Assembly: GCA_964420405.1 (NCBI GenBank)
Contig: CAYQTL010000032.1
Span: forward strand, 1-44,034
DNA length: 44,034 nt
DNA from: CAYQTL01 sp964420405
Lineage (GTDB): Bacteria > Acidobacteriota > Thermoanaerobaculia > Thermoanaerobaculales > Sulfomarinibacteraceae
Reading direction: 5' to 3'
Position 1 is the first letter of the stretch, and the number at the start of each line of letters is the position of its first letter. A program made the translations under genes and the position numbers. Below are positions 16,719 to 24,048 of the stretch, piece after piece. The notes beneath the pieces were generated by a model, which saw nothing but the letters and a program-made list of their open reading frames with translations, did no database searches and was not told the origin of the DNA.

Positions 16719-17303
16719 GTGCCACGGCCAAAGGAAGCTGCAGGGGCGCGTTCGGGGATCGACGACGACCGCCTCGTAGCGCTGATGACCGGATACCAGG
16801 ACGGCCGTGTCGAGGACTTCACCGAGCTGTACGGCATGCTCGAGGCGCCGATGCGCCGATACCTGTGGACCTTCGTGCGCAACCAGACCACGGCCGAGGA
16901 CCTGCTGCAGGAGACGTTCTTCCAGATCCACCGGGCCCGCGCCACCTACACCCCGCCGCGGCCGGTGCGGCCCTGGGTGTACGCGATCGCCCGGCACGTG
17001 GCGCTGATGCACCTGCGGTCGAACCGTCGCCGCAAGGAGTCCCTCGCGGATGAGGAGCTGCCGGACCTGCCGGTGCCGCCTGAGATGGAGTCGTTCGCCG
17101 ACCGGGCGACGGTCCACCGGCTGCTCGACGAGCTGCCGCCGGCAGGCCGCGAGGTGCTGGTGCTCCACCATCTGCTGGGGCTGAGCTTCGACGAGGTGGG
17201 ACGGATCGTCGGCGTCGCCGCCGGCACCGCCAAGGTCCGGGCCCACCGGGCGATCAAGACGCTGCGCACCAGGCTCGGTGCCGACAGGGAGGAGACGGGA
17301 TGA
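16719..17303 (+). CDS. ECF-type RNA polymerase sigma factor
   Basis: The 194-residue protein has region 2 (about residues 20-90, with YLWTFVRNQTTAEDLLQETFF and PWVYAIARHVALMHLRSNRRRK) and region 4 (about 125-185, LPPAGREVLVLHHLLGLSFDEVGRIVGV followed by the recognition helix). It lacks regions 1.1 and 3, as ECF factors do. GTG 16719 is chosen because GGGGGAG lies 11 nt upstream; an upstream in-frame ATG (16611) would place repeat-element sequence inside the protein. The next gene, overlapping by 4 bp, encodes an NrsF/DUF1109-type membrane protein, the anti-sigma partner of this kind of factor. The signal sensed and regulon are unknown. Confidence 0.88.
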   Translation: MPRPKEAAGARSGIDDDRLVALMTGYQDGRVEDFTELYGMLEAPMRRYLWTFVRNQTTAEDLLQETFFQIHRARATYTPPRPVRPWVYAIARHVALMHLRSNRRRKESLADEELPDLPVPPEMESFADRATVHRLLDELPPAGREVLVLHHLLGLSFDEVGRIVGVAAGTAKVRAHRAIKTLRTRLGADREETG

Positions 17304-17962
17304 GCGAACCGATCCCCGAGCCGCTGCGGCGGGTCATCGCCGGGGACATGGCGCCGGTGCGTCCGCTGGCGCCGGTCTGGCAGCGGAGCGTCGTCGCCGC
17401 GGCGGTCGTGACGGTGCTGTTCGCGGTCGCCGTCTCGGCGACGACCCTGCGGTCCGACCTGCAGCAGCTGCCGGCGTGGTTGAGCTGGGGGTGCTCGATC
17501 GTGCAGGTGCTGCTCGGGACGCTGCTGCTCGGTCTCGCACTGCGCGAGGCGGTCCCGGGCGCGGCGGTGCCGACGGGGCTGGTGCGGCTGGCCGTCGGCA
17601 GCGCGGTGCTGATCCAGGTGGTCGTCGGGGTCGCCACCTGGAAGCTCGGCGGCGGCGCGGTGCCGTACCACATGGCCCCGGTCGGGGCACAGATGTCGTG
17701 CATGCGAAACGACCTCATCATGGCGCTGCCCGTGCTCGCAGCGGTGCTGTGGATGGTGTTCCGGGCGCTGCCGCTGCGGGCCCCGGTGGCCGGACTGCTG
17801 GGCGGCACCGGCGCCGCGCTCGCCGTCGACGCGGTCACCCACCTGCGCTGCGGCATGTCCGATCCGCGTCACGTGCTGGTCTGGCACACCGGCGGCATGG
17901 TGGCGGTGATGGCCGCCGGCTGGCTGGTCGGCCTGGTGTGGCAGCGGCTGCGCTGGCGCTGA
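17300..17962 (+). CDS. NrsF/DUF1109-type membrane anti-sigma factor (probable)
   Basis: The 220-residue protein has a short cytoplasmic N-terminus and about six membrane helices (approximate starts at residues 28, 58, 90, 137, 160 and 197). Conserved-looking polar features lie in the second half: a Cys in AQMSCMRNDL and the motif THLRCGMSDPRHVLVWHTG, in which Cys and two His residues resemble those of DUF1109/NrsF proteins. NrsF proteins hold an ECF sigma factor (SigF in Caulobacter) at the membrane and respond to metal or oxidative stress through cysteines. The 4-bp overlap with the sigma gene supports the pairing. The family call rests on architecture and motifs; moderate confidence. Confidence 0.68.
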   Translation: MSEPIPEPLRRVIAGDMAPVRPLAPVWQRSVVAAAVVTVLFAVAVSATTLRSDLQQLPAWLSWGCSIVQVLLGTLLLGLALREAVPGAAVPTGLVRLAVGSAVLIQVVVGVATWKLGGGAVPYHMAPVGAQMSCMRNDLIMALPVLAAVLWMVFRALPLRAPVAGLLGGTGAALAVDAVTHLRCGMSDPRHVLVWHTGGMVAVMAAGWLVGLVWQRLRWR

Positions 17963-17980
17963 GCCGGCCTCCGGGACGAC

Positions 17981-18010
17981 TTGACACGGTGCGGCGTTCC
18001 GGCGCACCCT
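17981..18010 (+). promoter_or_regulatory. Possible promoter of the ferritin-like/hemH pair, perhaps leaderless
   Basis: A perfect -35 hexamer, TTGACA, is at 17981-17986. With an 18-bp spacer the -10 would be CACCCT (18005-18010), a weak match, and transcription would start at about the ATG at 18017. No clear Shine-Dalgarno sequence precedes that ATG. The -35 box is seen; the rest is inference. Confidence 0.4.
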
Positions 18011-18016
18011 GACGCC

Positions 18017-18538
18017 ATGAGCCACCACATCGACTTCTCCAGCCTGTCCGTCAGAGACACCCTCGACCTCGCCATCTTCATCGAGGAGGAGGCGAAGGAG
18101 CGGTACGAGGAGTTCGCCGCCCAGATGGAGGCGCACCGCACTCCCGAGGCCGCCCGCTTCTTCCGCGCCATGGCCGACAACGAGCTCAAGCACGCCCGGA
18201 TGCTCGCCGACCGCCGGCGGCTGACCTGCGGCGACGAGCCGGTGACGGTGGACCGCGGACTCGTCGTCGAGGCCGAGGCCCCCGAGTACGACGGCGCCCG
18301 CGCGTTCATGTCGGTCCGCGAGGCGCTCGACGTGGCGTTCGCCGCCGAGGTCAAGGCGTACGAGTTCTACGACCGTGCCCTGCCCGAGGCGTCCGACGAC
18401 GAGCTCCGGCAGCTGTTCACCGACCTCCGCGACCAGGAGGTCCAGCACCAGGAGATGATCCGCGCGATCATGGCGAAGGTGCCGGAGGACGGCCCGTTCG
18501 ACCCGGACGACTTCGTCGACGAGCCCACCGCCCAGTGA
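18017..18538 (+). CDS. Ferritin-like (rubrerythrin-type) di-iron protein
   Basis: The 173-residue protein is a four-helix bundle with two ExxH-type motifs: an EEEAKERYEEF helix (Glu24 region) paired with NELKHARM (Glu56, His59), and EVKAYEFYDRA (Glu111) paired with QEVQHQEMI (Glu141, His144), the ligand set of rubrerythrin/ferritin-like di-iron carboxylate proteins. There is no C-terminal rubredoxin CxxC domain. An earlier in-frame TTG (17981) is rejected because it falls on the probable TTGACA -35 box. The stop overlaps the hemH start by 4 bp (GTGA), linking iron handling or peroxide protection with heme synthesis. Exact activity unknown. Confidence 0.8.
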   Translation: MSHHIDFSSLSVRDTLDLAIFIEEEAKERYEEFAAQMEAHRTPEAARFFRAMADNELKHARMLADRRRLTCGDEPVTVDRGLVVEAEAPEYDGARAFMSVREALDVAFAAEVKAYEFYDRALPEASDDELRQLFTDLRDQEVQHQEMIRAIMAKVPEDGPFDPDDFVDEPTAQ

Positions 18539-19572
18539 GCCGCGGGGCCGGACCGTCCGGGACGGCGCCGGCCGGCGTGCTGCTCGCCAACCTGGGGACC
18601 CCGGCCTCGCCGTCGGTCGCCGACGTCCGCCGCTACCTGCGGCAGTTCCTCTCGGACCGCCGGGTCGTCGACCTCCCTCGCTGGCAGTGGCTGCCGCTGC
18701 TGCACCTGGTGATCCTGCGGACCCGGCCGCGACGGTCGGCCGAGCTGTACCGCACGGTGTGGACCGCCGACGGCTCGCCCCTGCTGGTGCTCACGTCACG
18801 GCTCGGCGACCTCCTGCGGGAGCGGCTGCGACGGCTCGGCCCGGTCGAGCTCGAGATCGGCATGCGCTACGGCGAGCCGTCAGTCCCCCGCGCGCTCGAC
18901 CGGCTGTGGACGGCCGGCTGCCGCCGGATGCTGGTCCTGCCGCTGTTCCCCCAGTACTCCTCCACAACCACCGCCGCCGTCTCAGACGCCGTCGCGGCAT
19001 GGACCGCCGGGCGCCGTGACCTTCCCGAGCTGCGGTTCGTCCGCGGCTACTCCGACCATCCATCCTACGTGGACGCGCTGGTGCGCTCGGTCGAGCGCGC
19101 CCGTGCCGGCGACGGGGCGCCCCGCCGTCTGCTGATGTCGTTCCACGGCATCCCGGTGCGCTACGAGCGGGACGGCGACCCGTACCGCAGGGAGTGCGCC
19201 GCGACCGCCGTCTCCCTCGCACGGCAGCTCGGCTGCGCTCCGGGCGAGTGGTTCGTCGCCTTCCAGTCCCGCTTTGGCCGCGAGCCGTGGATCCGCCCCG
19301 CCACCGACGAGGTCCTGCTCCGGTGGGCCGGAGGCGGCGTCGCGGGGGTCGACGTGATCTGCCCGGGATTCGCCGTCGACTGCCTCGAGACCCTCGAGGA
19401 GATCGCCACCGCCGGCCGGCACGCCTTCGAGGTCGCCGGCGGCGGCGGGTTCCGCTACGTGCCGGCCCTCAACGACGATCCCGCCCACGCCGACGCGCTC
19501 GCCGCCGTCGCCGAGCAACACCTCGCCGGCTGGCTGCGCGCACCCGGCACGTCCGACGCCCTGAAGGTGTGA
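18535..19572 (+). CDS. hemH: Ferrochelatase
   Basis: The 345-residue protein inserts ferrous iron (or processes coproporphyrin in some lineages) in the last steps of heme synthesis. It begins VLLANLGTP (15-23), has LPLFPQYSSTTT (135-146), the active-site His204 in MSFHGIP and the partner Glu285 in CPGFAVDCLETLEE. Start is GTG at 18535, overlapping the ferritin-like gene's stop. Heme produced here is needed by the cytochrome bd oxidase encoded at the end of the window. Other heme genes are absent from the window. Confidence 0.95.
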   Translation: MSRGAGPSGTAPAGVLLANLGTPASPSVADVRRYLRQFLSDRRVVDLPRWQWLPLLHLVILRTRPRRSAELYRTVWTADGSPLLVLTSRLGDLLRERLRRLGPVELEIGMRYGEPSVPRALDRLWTAGCRRMLVLPLFPQYSSTTTAAVSDAVAAWTAGRRDLPELRFVRGYSDHPSYVDALVRSVERARAGDGAPRRLLMSFHGIPVRYERDGDPYRRECAATAVSLARQLGCAPGEWFVAFQSRFGREPWIRPATDEVLLRWAGGGVAGVDVICPGFAVDCLETLEEIATAGRHAFEVAGGGGFRYVPALNDDPAHADALAAVAEQHLAGWLRAPGTSDALKV

Positions 19573-19841
19573 CGGTACGGAGGTCCTTCCGCACCGCACG
19601 GGCTCGGCCATGGGGACCGGGGCGGGTGCCCCGGGGGCGCTGGCAGCGACCGCGGGAGACCCGGGTCGGATGCGGACCGCCGTCGACCGCGGCCGCCCCG
19701 CTCCCGCGTCCGTGTCAGCGTCCGTGCAGCGATCGCGTCAGCGGCAAGGTCAGCGGCAGGGCGGATCACACCGGGGCGACGGACCGGCCGGCAGCCCCGA
19801 TCCCCTGCACGCAATCCGGTCGGTGATATGTTGGAGACACC

Positions 19842-20738
19842 ATGAAGGTGATCATTTCCGGCGCGAGCGGTCTCGTGGGGCGATGGCTCGGTCCCGATCT
19901 CGTCTCCGGCGGCCACACGGTGGTGCGCCTGGTCCGCAGCGAGCGGCAGGCCGCGGCCGAGGACGCCGTCCTGTGGCGGCCGGACCGCGGCGAGCTCGAC
20001 CCGGCGATCCTGGCGGGCGCCGACGCGGTCGTCAACCTCAACGGACGCTCGATCGCCGGCGCTCGCTGGACGAAGAAGGTCCGCGACGAGCTGTGGTCGA
20101 GCCGGATCGACTCGACCCGGACCCTCGTCGAGGCGATCGGACGCGCCGACCCGCCGCCCGGGGTGCTGCTCAGCGCCTCGGCGGTCGGCTACTACGGCGA
20201 CCGGGGCGAGGAGGAGCTCGACGAGACCTCCGCTCCCGGCGACGGGTTCCTGGCCGAGCTGTCCCAGGCATGGGAGGAGGCCGCCTTCGAGGCGCGCTCG
20301 GAGCGGACCCGGGTCGTAGCGATGCGGCTCGGGATGGTGATCGGGCGCGGCGGCGCGCTCGAGAAGATGGTGCCGGTCTTCAAGCTCGGCGGTGGCGGAC
20401 CCCTCGGGTCCGGCCGCCAGTGGTGGTCGTGGATCGCCATGGAGGACGTCCTCGGCGTCGCCCGGTTCGCGATCGAGGACCGGCGCGTCGAGGGTCCCGT
20501 CAACGCGGTTGCGCCGGCCCCCGTGCGCTGCCTCGAGCTCGTCTCGACCCTCGGCTCGGTGCTGCACCGGCCGTCATTCCTGCCGGCCCCCGCGTTCGCG
20601 CTCCGGCTCGCGCTCGGGCCGATGGCCGACGCCCTCCTGCTCGCCTCCACGCGGGTCCGCCCGCGGGCGCTCGAGCGCCTGGGCTACGGGTTCCGGGTGC
20701 CCGATCTCGCCGACGCCCTGCGCCGGGCGCTGGACTGA
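19842..20738 (+). CDS. TIGR01777-family NAD(P)-binding epimerase-like protein
   Basis: The 298-residue protein is an extended short-chain dehydrogenase/reductase of the YfcH/TIGR01777 group. The nucleotide-binding loop is GASGLVGRWL (7-16); further family blocks are DAVVNLNGRSIAGARWT, LLSASAVGYYGDRG (with the Tyr pair) and MRLGMVIGRGGALEKM. The C-terminal DUF1731-like part is short. Substrate unknown; some relatives are annotated as cell division inhibitor SulA-like, without firm evidence. SD GGAG (19833-19836) precedes the ATG. The 269-bp upstream gap holds only degenerate GCGTCCGTGTCAG-type repeats related to the intergenic elements. Confidence 0.85.
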   Translation: MKVIISGASGLVGRWLGPDLVSGGHTVVRLVRSERQAAAEDAVLWRPDRGELDPAILAGADAVVNLNGRSIAGARWTKKVRDELWSSRIDSTRTLVEAIGRADPPPGVLLSASAVGYYGDRGEEELDETSAPGDGFLAELSQAWEEAAFEARSERTRVVAMRLGMVIGRGGALEKMVPVFKLGGGGPLGSGRQWWSWIAMEDVLGVARFAIEDRRVEGPVNAVAPAPVRCLELVSTLGSVLHRPSFLPAPAFALRLALGPMADALLLASTRVRPRALERLGYGFRVPDLADALRRALD

Positions 20739-20762
20739 ATGGCGGCGATCGGACGCCCTTCA

Positions 20763-20907
20763 ACCACCGAGGAACGAAGACACACAGGAGCACGGAGAGC
20801 AGAGACTCGTACGGCCCGCTCGTGCTCGGCCGTCAGACGGGACGGGGGCGCTCCGGACGTGTCGCCGGTTGGTGAGGTCTCGTGGCTTCGTGGCCTCGTG
20901 GAGAGAG
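20763..20907. repeat. Imperfect purine/pyrimidine inverted repeat (CACGAAG-type)
   Basis: 20763-20803 is rich in GAGGAACGAAGACACAC-like words, and 20876-20907 contains the opposite-strand version (CGTGGCTTCGTGGCCTCG), giving an imperfect inverted repeat about 145 bp long. It lies in the 294-bp gap between the SDR gene and the cysteine synthase-like gene. Similar CACGAAG/CACGGAG repeats are known as dispersed intergenic sequences in several environmental phyla. No coding content recognised. Confidence 0.5.
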
Positions 20908-21032
20908 CCGTCTGCCGGGCACGGACGCGGAGGGCACGGACGCGGACGGGGGAACGCCATGGCTGCGCCGGTGTCGGAGTCGCGGTGGAACGAGAACGAG
21001 ATCCAATGTACGATCGCCGTTCGGAGCGGCGC

Positions 21033-21968
21033 ATGCGGACAGCCGAGTCGATCCTGGACCTCATCGGACAGACGCCGATGCTTCGCCTCGGCCAGCTCGA
21101 GCCTGACGGCGGCGCCGAGCTGTGGGCGAAGCTGGAGGCGTACAACCCCGGTTTCTCGGTCAAGGACCGTGTCGGGCTCGCCCTGATCCGCGCCGCCGTG
21201 TCCGACGGCCGCCTGCGCCCCGGAGGGACCGTCGTCGAGGCGACGGCGGGCAACACCGGTCTCGCCCTGGCGATGGTCGGACGCCGGCTCGGCTACCGGG
21301 TGGTGCTGGTGGTGCCGGAGAAGTTCTCGCGCGAGAAGCAGCGGCTGATGCGCGCTCTCGGCGGCGAGGTCGTCACCACCCCCACCGACGAGGGCATGGC
21401 CGGCGCCCAGCGTCGCGCCGGCGAGATCGCGCGCACGATCCCGGACGCGCTCTACGTGGACCAGTTCGACAACCCCGCCAATCCCGCCATGCACGAGTGC
21501 ACGACCGGACCCGAGATCTGGCGCCAGCTCGGCGGCCGGGTCGACGGGTTCGTGGCGGGTTGCGGCTCCGGCGGGACCTTCACGGGCGTCGCGCGCCACC
21601 TCCGGGAGCGGAACCCCGCGATCCGGATCGTGGCGGTCGAGCCCGAGGGATCGGTGCTGTCGGGTGGCGAGCCGGGGCCCCACGCCGTCGAGGGGATCGG
21701 CATGGACCGGGTCCACGCGACCATGGAAGCCGGCCTCGCCGACGAGGTGGCGGTGGTGCCGGACCCCGAGGCGTTCGCCTGCGTCCGGAGGCTGGCGACC
21801 GAGTGCGGCGTGCTCGCGGGATCGTCCGGCGGCGCGGCCGTCGCCGCCGCAGCCGGGTTGGCCGCGAGGCTCGGCGCCGGCGCCCGCGTGGCGACGGTGA
21901 TCCCCGACTCGTCCGAGCGCTACATGTCGCAGGACATCTACGACCGCTTCGCCGAGGAGGCGCCATGA
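21033..21968 (+). CDS. Cystathionine beta-synthase / cysteine synthase family PLP enzyme
   Basis: The 311-residue protein is a fold-II PLP enzyme: PLP lysine Lys44 in NPGFSVKDRVG, TAGNTGLALA loop, and the phosphate-binding GCGSGGTFTG. Blocks in the second half (HAVEGIGMD, DPEAFACVRRLATECGVLAGSSGGAA) look more like catalytic domains of cystathionine beta-synthase than O-acetylserine sulfhydrylase A; there are no C-terminal CBS regulatory domains. The next gene, overlapping by 4 bp, is a cystathionine gamma-lyase/synthase relative, so the pair resembles MccA-MccB of reverse transsulfuration (homocysteine to cysteine). Start ATG 21033 fits the family N-terminus; ATG 21006 is an alternative. TACGAT at 21009-21014 may be the -10 box. 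Fold certain, substrate inferred. Confidence 0.82.
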   Translation: MRTAESILDLIGQTPMLRLGQLEPDGGAELWAKLEAYNPGFSVKDRVGLALIRAAVSDGRLRPGGTVVEATAGNTGLALAMVGRRLGYRVVLVVPEKFSREKQRLMRALGGEVVTTPTDEGMAGAQRRAGEIARTIPDALYVDQFDNPANPAMHECTTGPEIWRQLGGRVDGFVAGCGSGGTFTGVARHLRERNPAIRIVAVEPEGSVLSGGEPGPHAVEGIGMDRVHATMEAGLADEVAVVPDPEAFACVRRLATECGVLAGSSGGAAVAAAAGLAARLGAGARVATVIPDSSERYMSQDIYDRFAEEAP

Positions 21969-23122
21969 AGATCGGAACGCGCTGCGTCCACGCAGGTTGG
22001 CAACCCGAGGAGGCGACCGGCGCCATCAACCCGCCGATCTACGCCACCTCCACCTATGCCTACCGGCGCTTCGGGGAGCACCGGGGATGGGAGTACTCCC
22101 GCACCGACAACCCGACCCGCGCCGCCCTCGAGCGGGCGGTGGCCGAGCTGGAAGGCGGCGCCGACGCGGCCGCCTTCGCCTCCGGTCTCGCCGCGATCGA
22201 CGCGATCACGGACCTGCTCGAGCCCGGCGACCACCTGGTCGCGTCCGACAACCTCTACGGGGGCACCTATCGCCTGTTCACCACCATCACCGAGCGCCAC
22301 GGGATCGAGGTCAGCTTCGTGCGCGCCGCGGACGCCGGCGCCTACCGCCGAGGGATCCGGGAGACCACTCGGCTGGTGTTCGTCGAGACGCCGACCAACC
22401 CCCTCATGCAGCTCGTCGACCTGGCACAGGTCGCCTCCGCATGCCGTGAGGCCGGCGTCCTGCTGGCGGTCGACAACACCTTCCTGACCCCGGTCCTCCA
22501 GCGGCCGATCGAGGCCGGCGCCGACCTGGTGGTGCACTCCACGACCAAGTACCTCAACGGCCACTCGGATGGGGTGGGCGGGGTCGTCGTGGCCCGAGAC
22601 GACTCTCTCGGCCGGCAGCTGCACACCGTCCAGAACAGCGCCGGTGCGATCATGGGGCCGTTCGACGCCTACCTCGTGCACCGCGGGCTGAAGACGCTCG
22701 GGGTCCGCATGGAGGCACACGAGGCCAACGGCCGGACGATCGCCGCGCTTCTCGACAGCCGCGACGACGTCGCCGACGTCCGCTACCCGGGCCTTCCGAG
22801 CCACCCCCAGCACGCCCTCGCGTGCCGGCAGCAGCGAGGCTTCGGCTCCATGATCGCCTTCGATCTCGGCTCCGTCGACCGCGCCCAGGCGTTCTGCGAC
22901 GCGCTCGAGGTGTTCGTCCTCGCAGAGTCCCTCGGCGGCGTCGAGAGCCTGGTGTGCCACCCCGCGACCATGACCCACGCCGCCGTCCCGCCCGACGAGA
23001 GAGCGCGTCTCGGCATCACCGACGGCATGGTCCGGCTGTCGGTCGGCATCGAGGATCTGCACGACCTGCGGGACGACGTCGAGCGCGGCCTCGCCGCGTC
23101 GCACCTGCCGCGGGAGGTGTGA
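21965..23122 (+). CDS. Cystathionine gamma-synthase/lyase family PLP enzyme
   Basis: The 385-residue protein is of the Cys/Met metabolism PLP family. The PLP lysine is Lys195 in HSTTKYLNGHSD; other signatures are EYSRTDNPTRAALE, FASGLAAIDAI and the C-terminal AESLGGVESLVCHPATMTH. Members make or cleave cystathionine (MetB, MetC-like, MccB). Pairing with a cystathionine beta-synthase-like gene (ATGA overlap) favours cystathionine gamma-lyase in reverse transsulfuration, but gamma-synthase activity cannot be excluded from sequence. No SAM riboswitch or MET-box-like motif was recognised upstream of the operon. Confidence 0.88.
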   Translation: MKIGTRCVHAGWQPEEATGAINPPIYATSTYAYRRFGEHRGWEYSRTDNPTRAALERAVAELEGGADAAAFASGLAAIDAITDLLEPGDHLVASDNLYGGTYRLFTTITERHGIEVSFVRAADAGAYRRGIRETTRLVFVETPTNPLMQLVDLAQVASACREAGVLLAVDNTFLTPVLQRPIEAGADLVVHSTTKYLNGHSDGVGGVVVARDDSLGRQLHTVQNSAGAIMGPFDAYLVHRGLKTLGVRMEAHEANGRTIAALLDSRDDVADVRYPGLPSHPQHALACRQQRGFGSMIAFDLGSVDRAQAFCDALEVFVLAESLGGVESLVCHPATMTHAAVPPDERARLGITDGMVRLSVGIEDLHDLRDDVERGLAASHLPREV

Positions 23123-23161
23123 TCCGGGCCGCCGGTTCGGACCCCTGATCCGGCTCGGCTC

Positions 23162-23258
23162 AGATCCCGGTCCCGATCCCGCACGGCTCGATACCGGTGT
23201 CGGTGCCGTGCACGGTGTCACGGAGAGGATCTCGTCGGGAACGCGGACGGGATCGGGG
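23162..23258. repeat. Short hexamer-bounded element (10)
   Basis: A reduced version of the element family: GATCCCGGTCCCGATCCC at 23163-23180 and the inverse GGGAACGCGGACGGGATCGG around 23236-23255, with about 55 bp between containing GGTGTCGGTGCCGTGCACGGTGTC-like dyads. It lies between convergent genes (the gamma-lyase gene and the PAS gene) and could serve as a bidirectional terminator. Confidence 0.55.
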
Positions 23259-23285
23259 GCGCCGCCCCGAAGCCGGCCCGGCCGG

Positions 23286-23951
23286 TCACGTCTTCGAGCT
23301 GAAGCCCGGGTACAGCTCGTTCGCGCAGTCGGGACACAGCCCGTGGCTGAACTCGAGGTCGGCGTGCTCCCGCAGGTACACCTCGAGCTGCTCCCAGTAC
23401 CCGCGATCGTCCCGGATGCGCTTGCAGTGGGCGCAGATCGGGAGGATGCCGCGCAACGTCCGGATCTCGGTGAGGGCGCGCTCGAGCCGACTGATCAGCC
23501 GCTCCCGCTCGAGCTCGGCCCGCTTGCGCCGGGTGATGTCCAGGTGGACGCCCACGGCGCGGACCGGACGCCCTTCCGGATCCCGCTGCACGACCCGGCC
23601 CCAGTTGAGAATCCAGCGCCAGCTGCCGTCGGCCGCCCGCATCCGGTGCTCGACCTCGAACTCGGGCAGCTCGCCGTTCTCGTGGCGGGCGGCGACCTCG
23701 CGGACGTGAGGCAGGTCGTCGGGATGGACCAGGCCGGTCCAGGCGTCGAGGCGGCCTTCGATCTCGCCGGGGGCGTAGCCCAGCATCTCCGCCCAGCGCG
23801 GACTGCGCTCCACCCGTCCGGTCGTGAAGCTCTGGTCCCACCACGCCAGCTCGGCGGTGTCGAGCACCAGCTCGGCGCGGGCCGCGGTGGGAGCCGCGGC
23901 GCGGGAACCCGACATGCGCTCGTCGGCGCGCGACTGGAACCGGGGCTCCAT
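23286..23951 (-). CDS. PAS-domain sensor with C-terminal zinc-ribbon-like motif
   Basis: The 221-residue protein has one PAS fold-3 domain (about residues 28-140: SPRWAEMLGYAPGEIEGR, LVHPDDLPHV, ending in the PAC block GVHLDITRRKRAE), a short coiled linker (140-166) and a C-terminal segment with two CxxC pairs (CAHCKRIRDDRGYW, Cys173/176; SHGLCPDC, Cys206/209). That tail recurs at the C-terminus of PAS proteins and response regulators in several phyla and probably binds a metal. No kinase, cyclase or HTH output domain is present, so it is a partner or stand-alone sensor. Start ATG 23951 has SD GGGGGAAG just upstream. It is divergent from the glycosyltransferase gene. Confidence 0.82.
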   Translation of the reverse strand: MEPRFQSRADERMSGSRAAAPTAARAELVLDTAELAWWDQSFTTGRVERSPRWAEMLGYAPGEIEGRLDAWTGLVHPDDLPHVREVAARHENGELPEFEVEHRMRAADGSWRWILNWGRVVQRDPEGRPVRAVGVHLDITRRKRAELERERLISRLERALTEIRTLRGILPICAHCKRIRDDRGYWEQLEVYLREHADLEFSHGLCPDCANELYPGFSSKT

Positions 23952-24048
23952 GGCTTCCCCCTTCGTCTCCCAGTGCCCTCTGCGGGGAGAGTACCACTCC
24001 CGGGCCGGCGTCCGTGCCAGAATCGAGCGGTATGGGCCCATCCTGTCC

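Noticed and set aside
17981..18016. TTG start at 17981 for the ferritin-like protein
   Set aside because: The TTG belongs to a perfect TTGACA -35 box and the added residues are unrelated to the fold; ATG 18017 is preferred.
20739..21032. SAM or cobalamin riboswitch upstream of the transsulfuration pair
   Set aside because: I could not find the conserved core sequences; the gap is occupied by a dispersed repeat.
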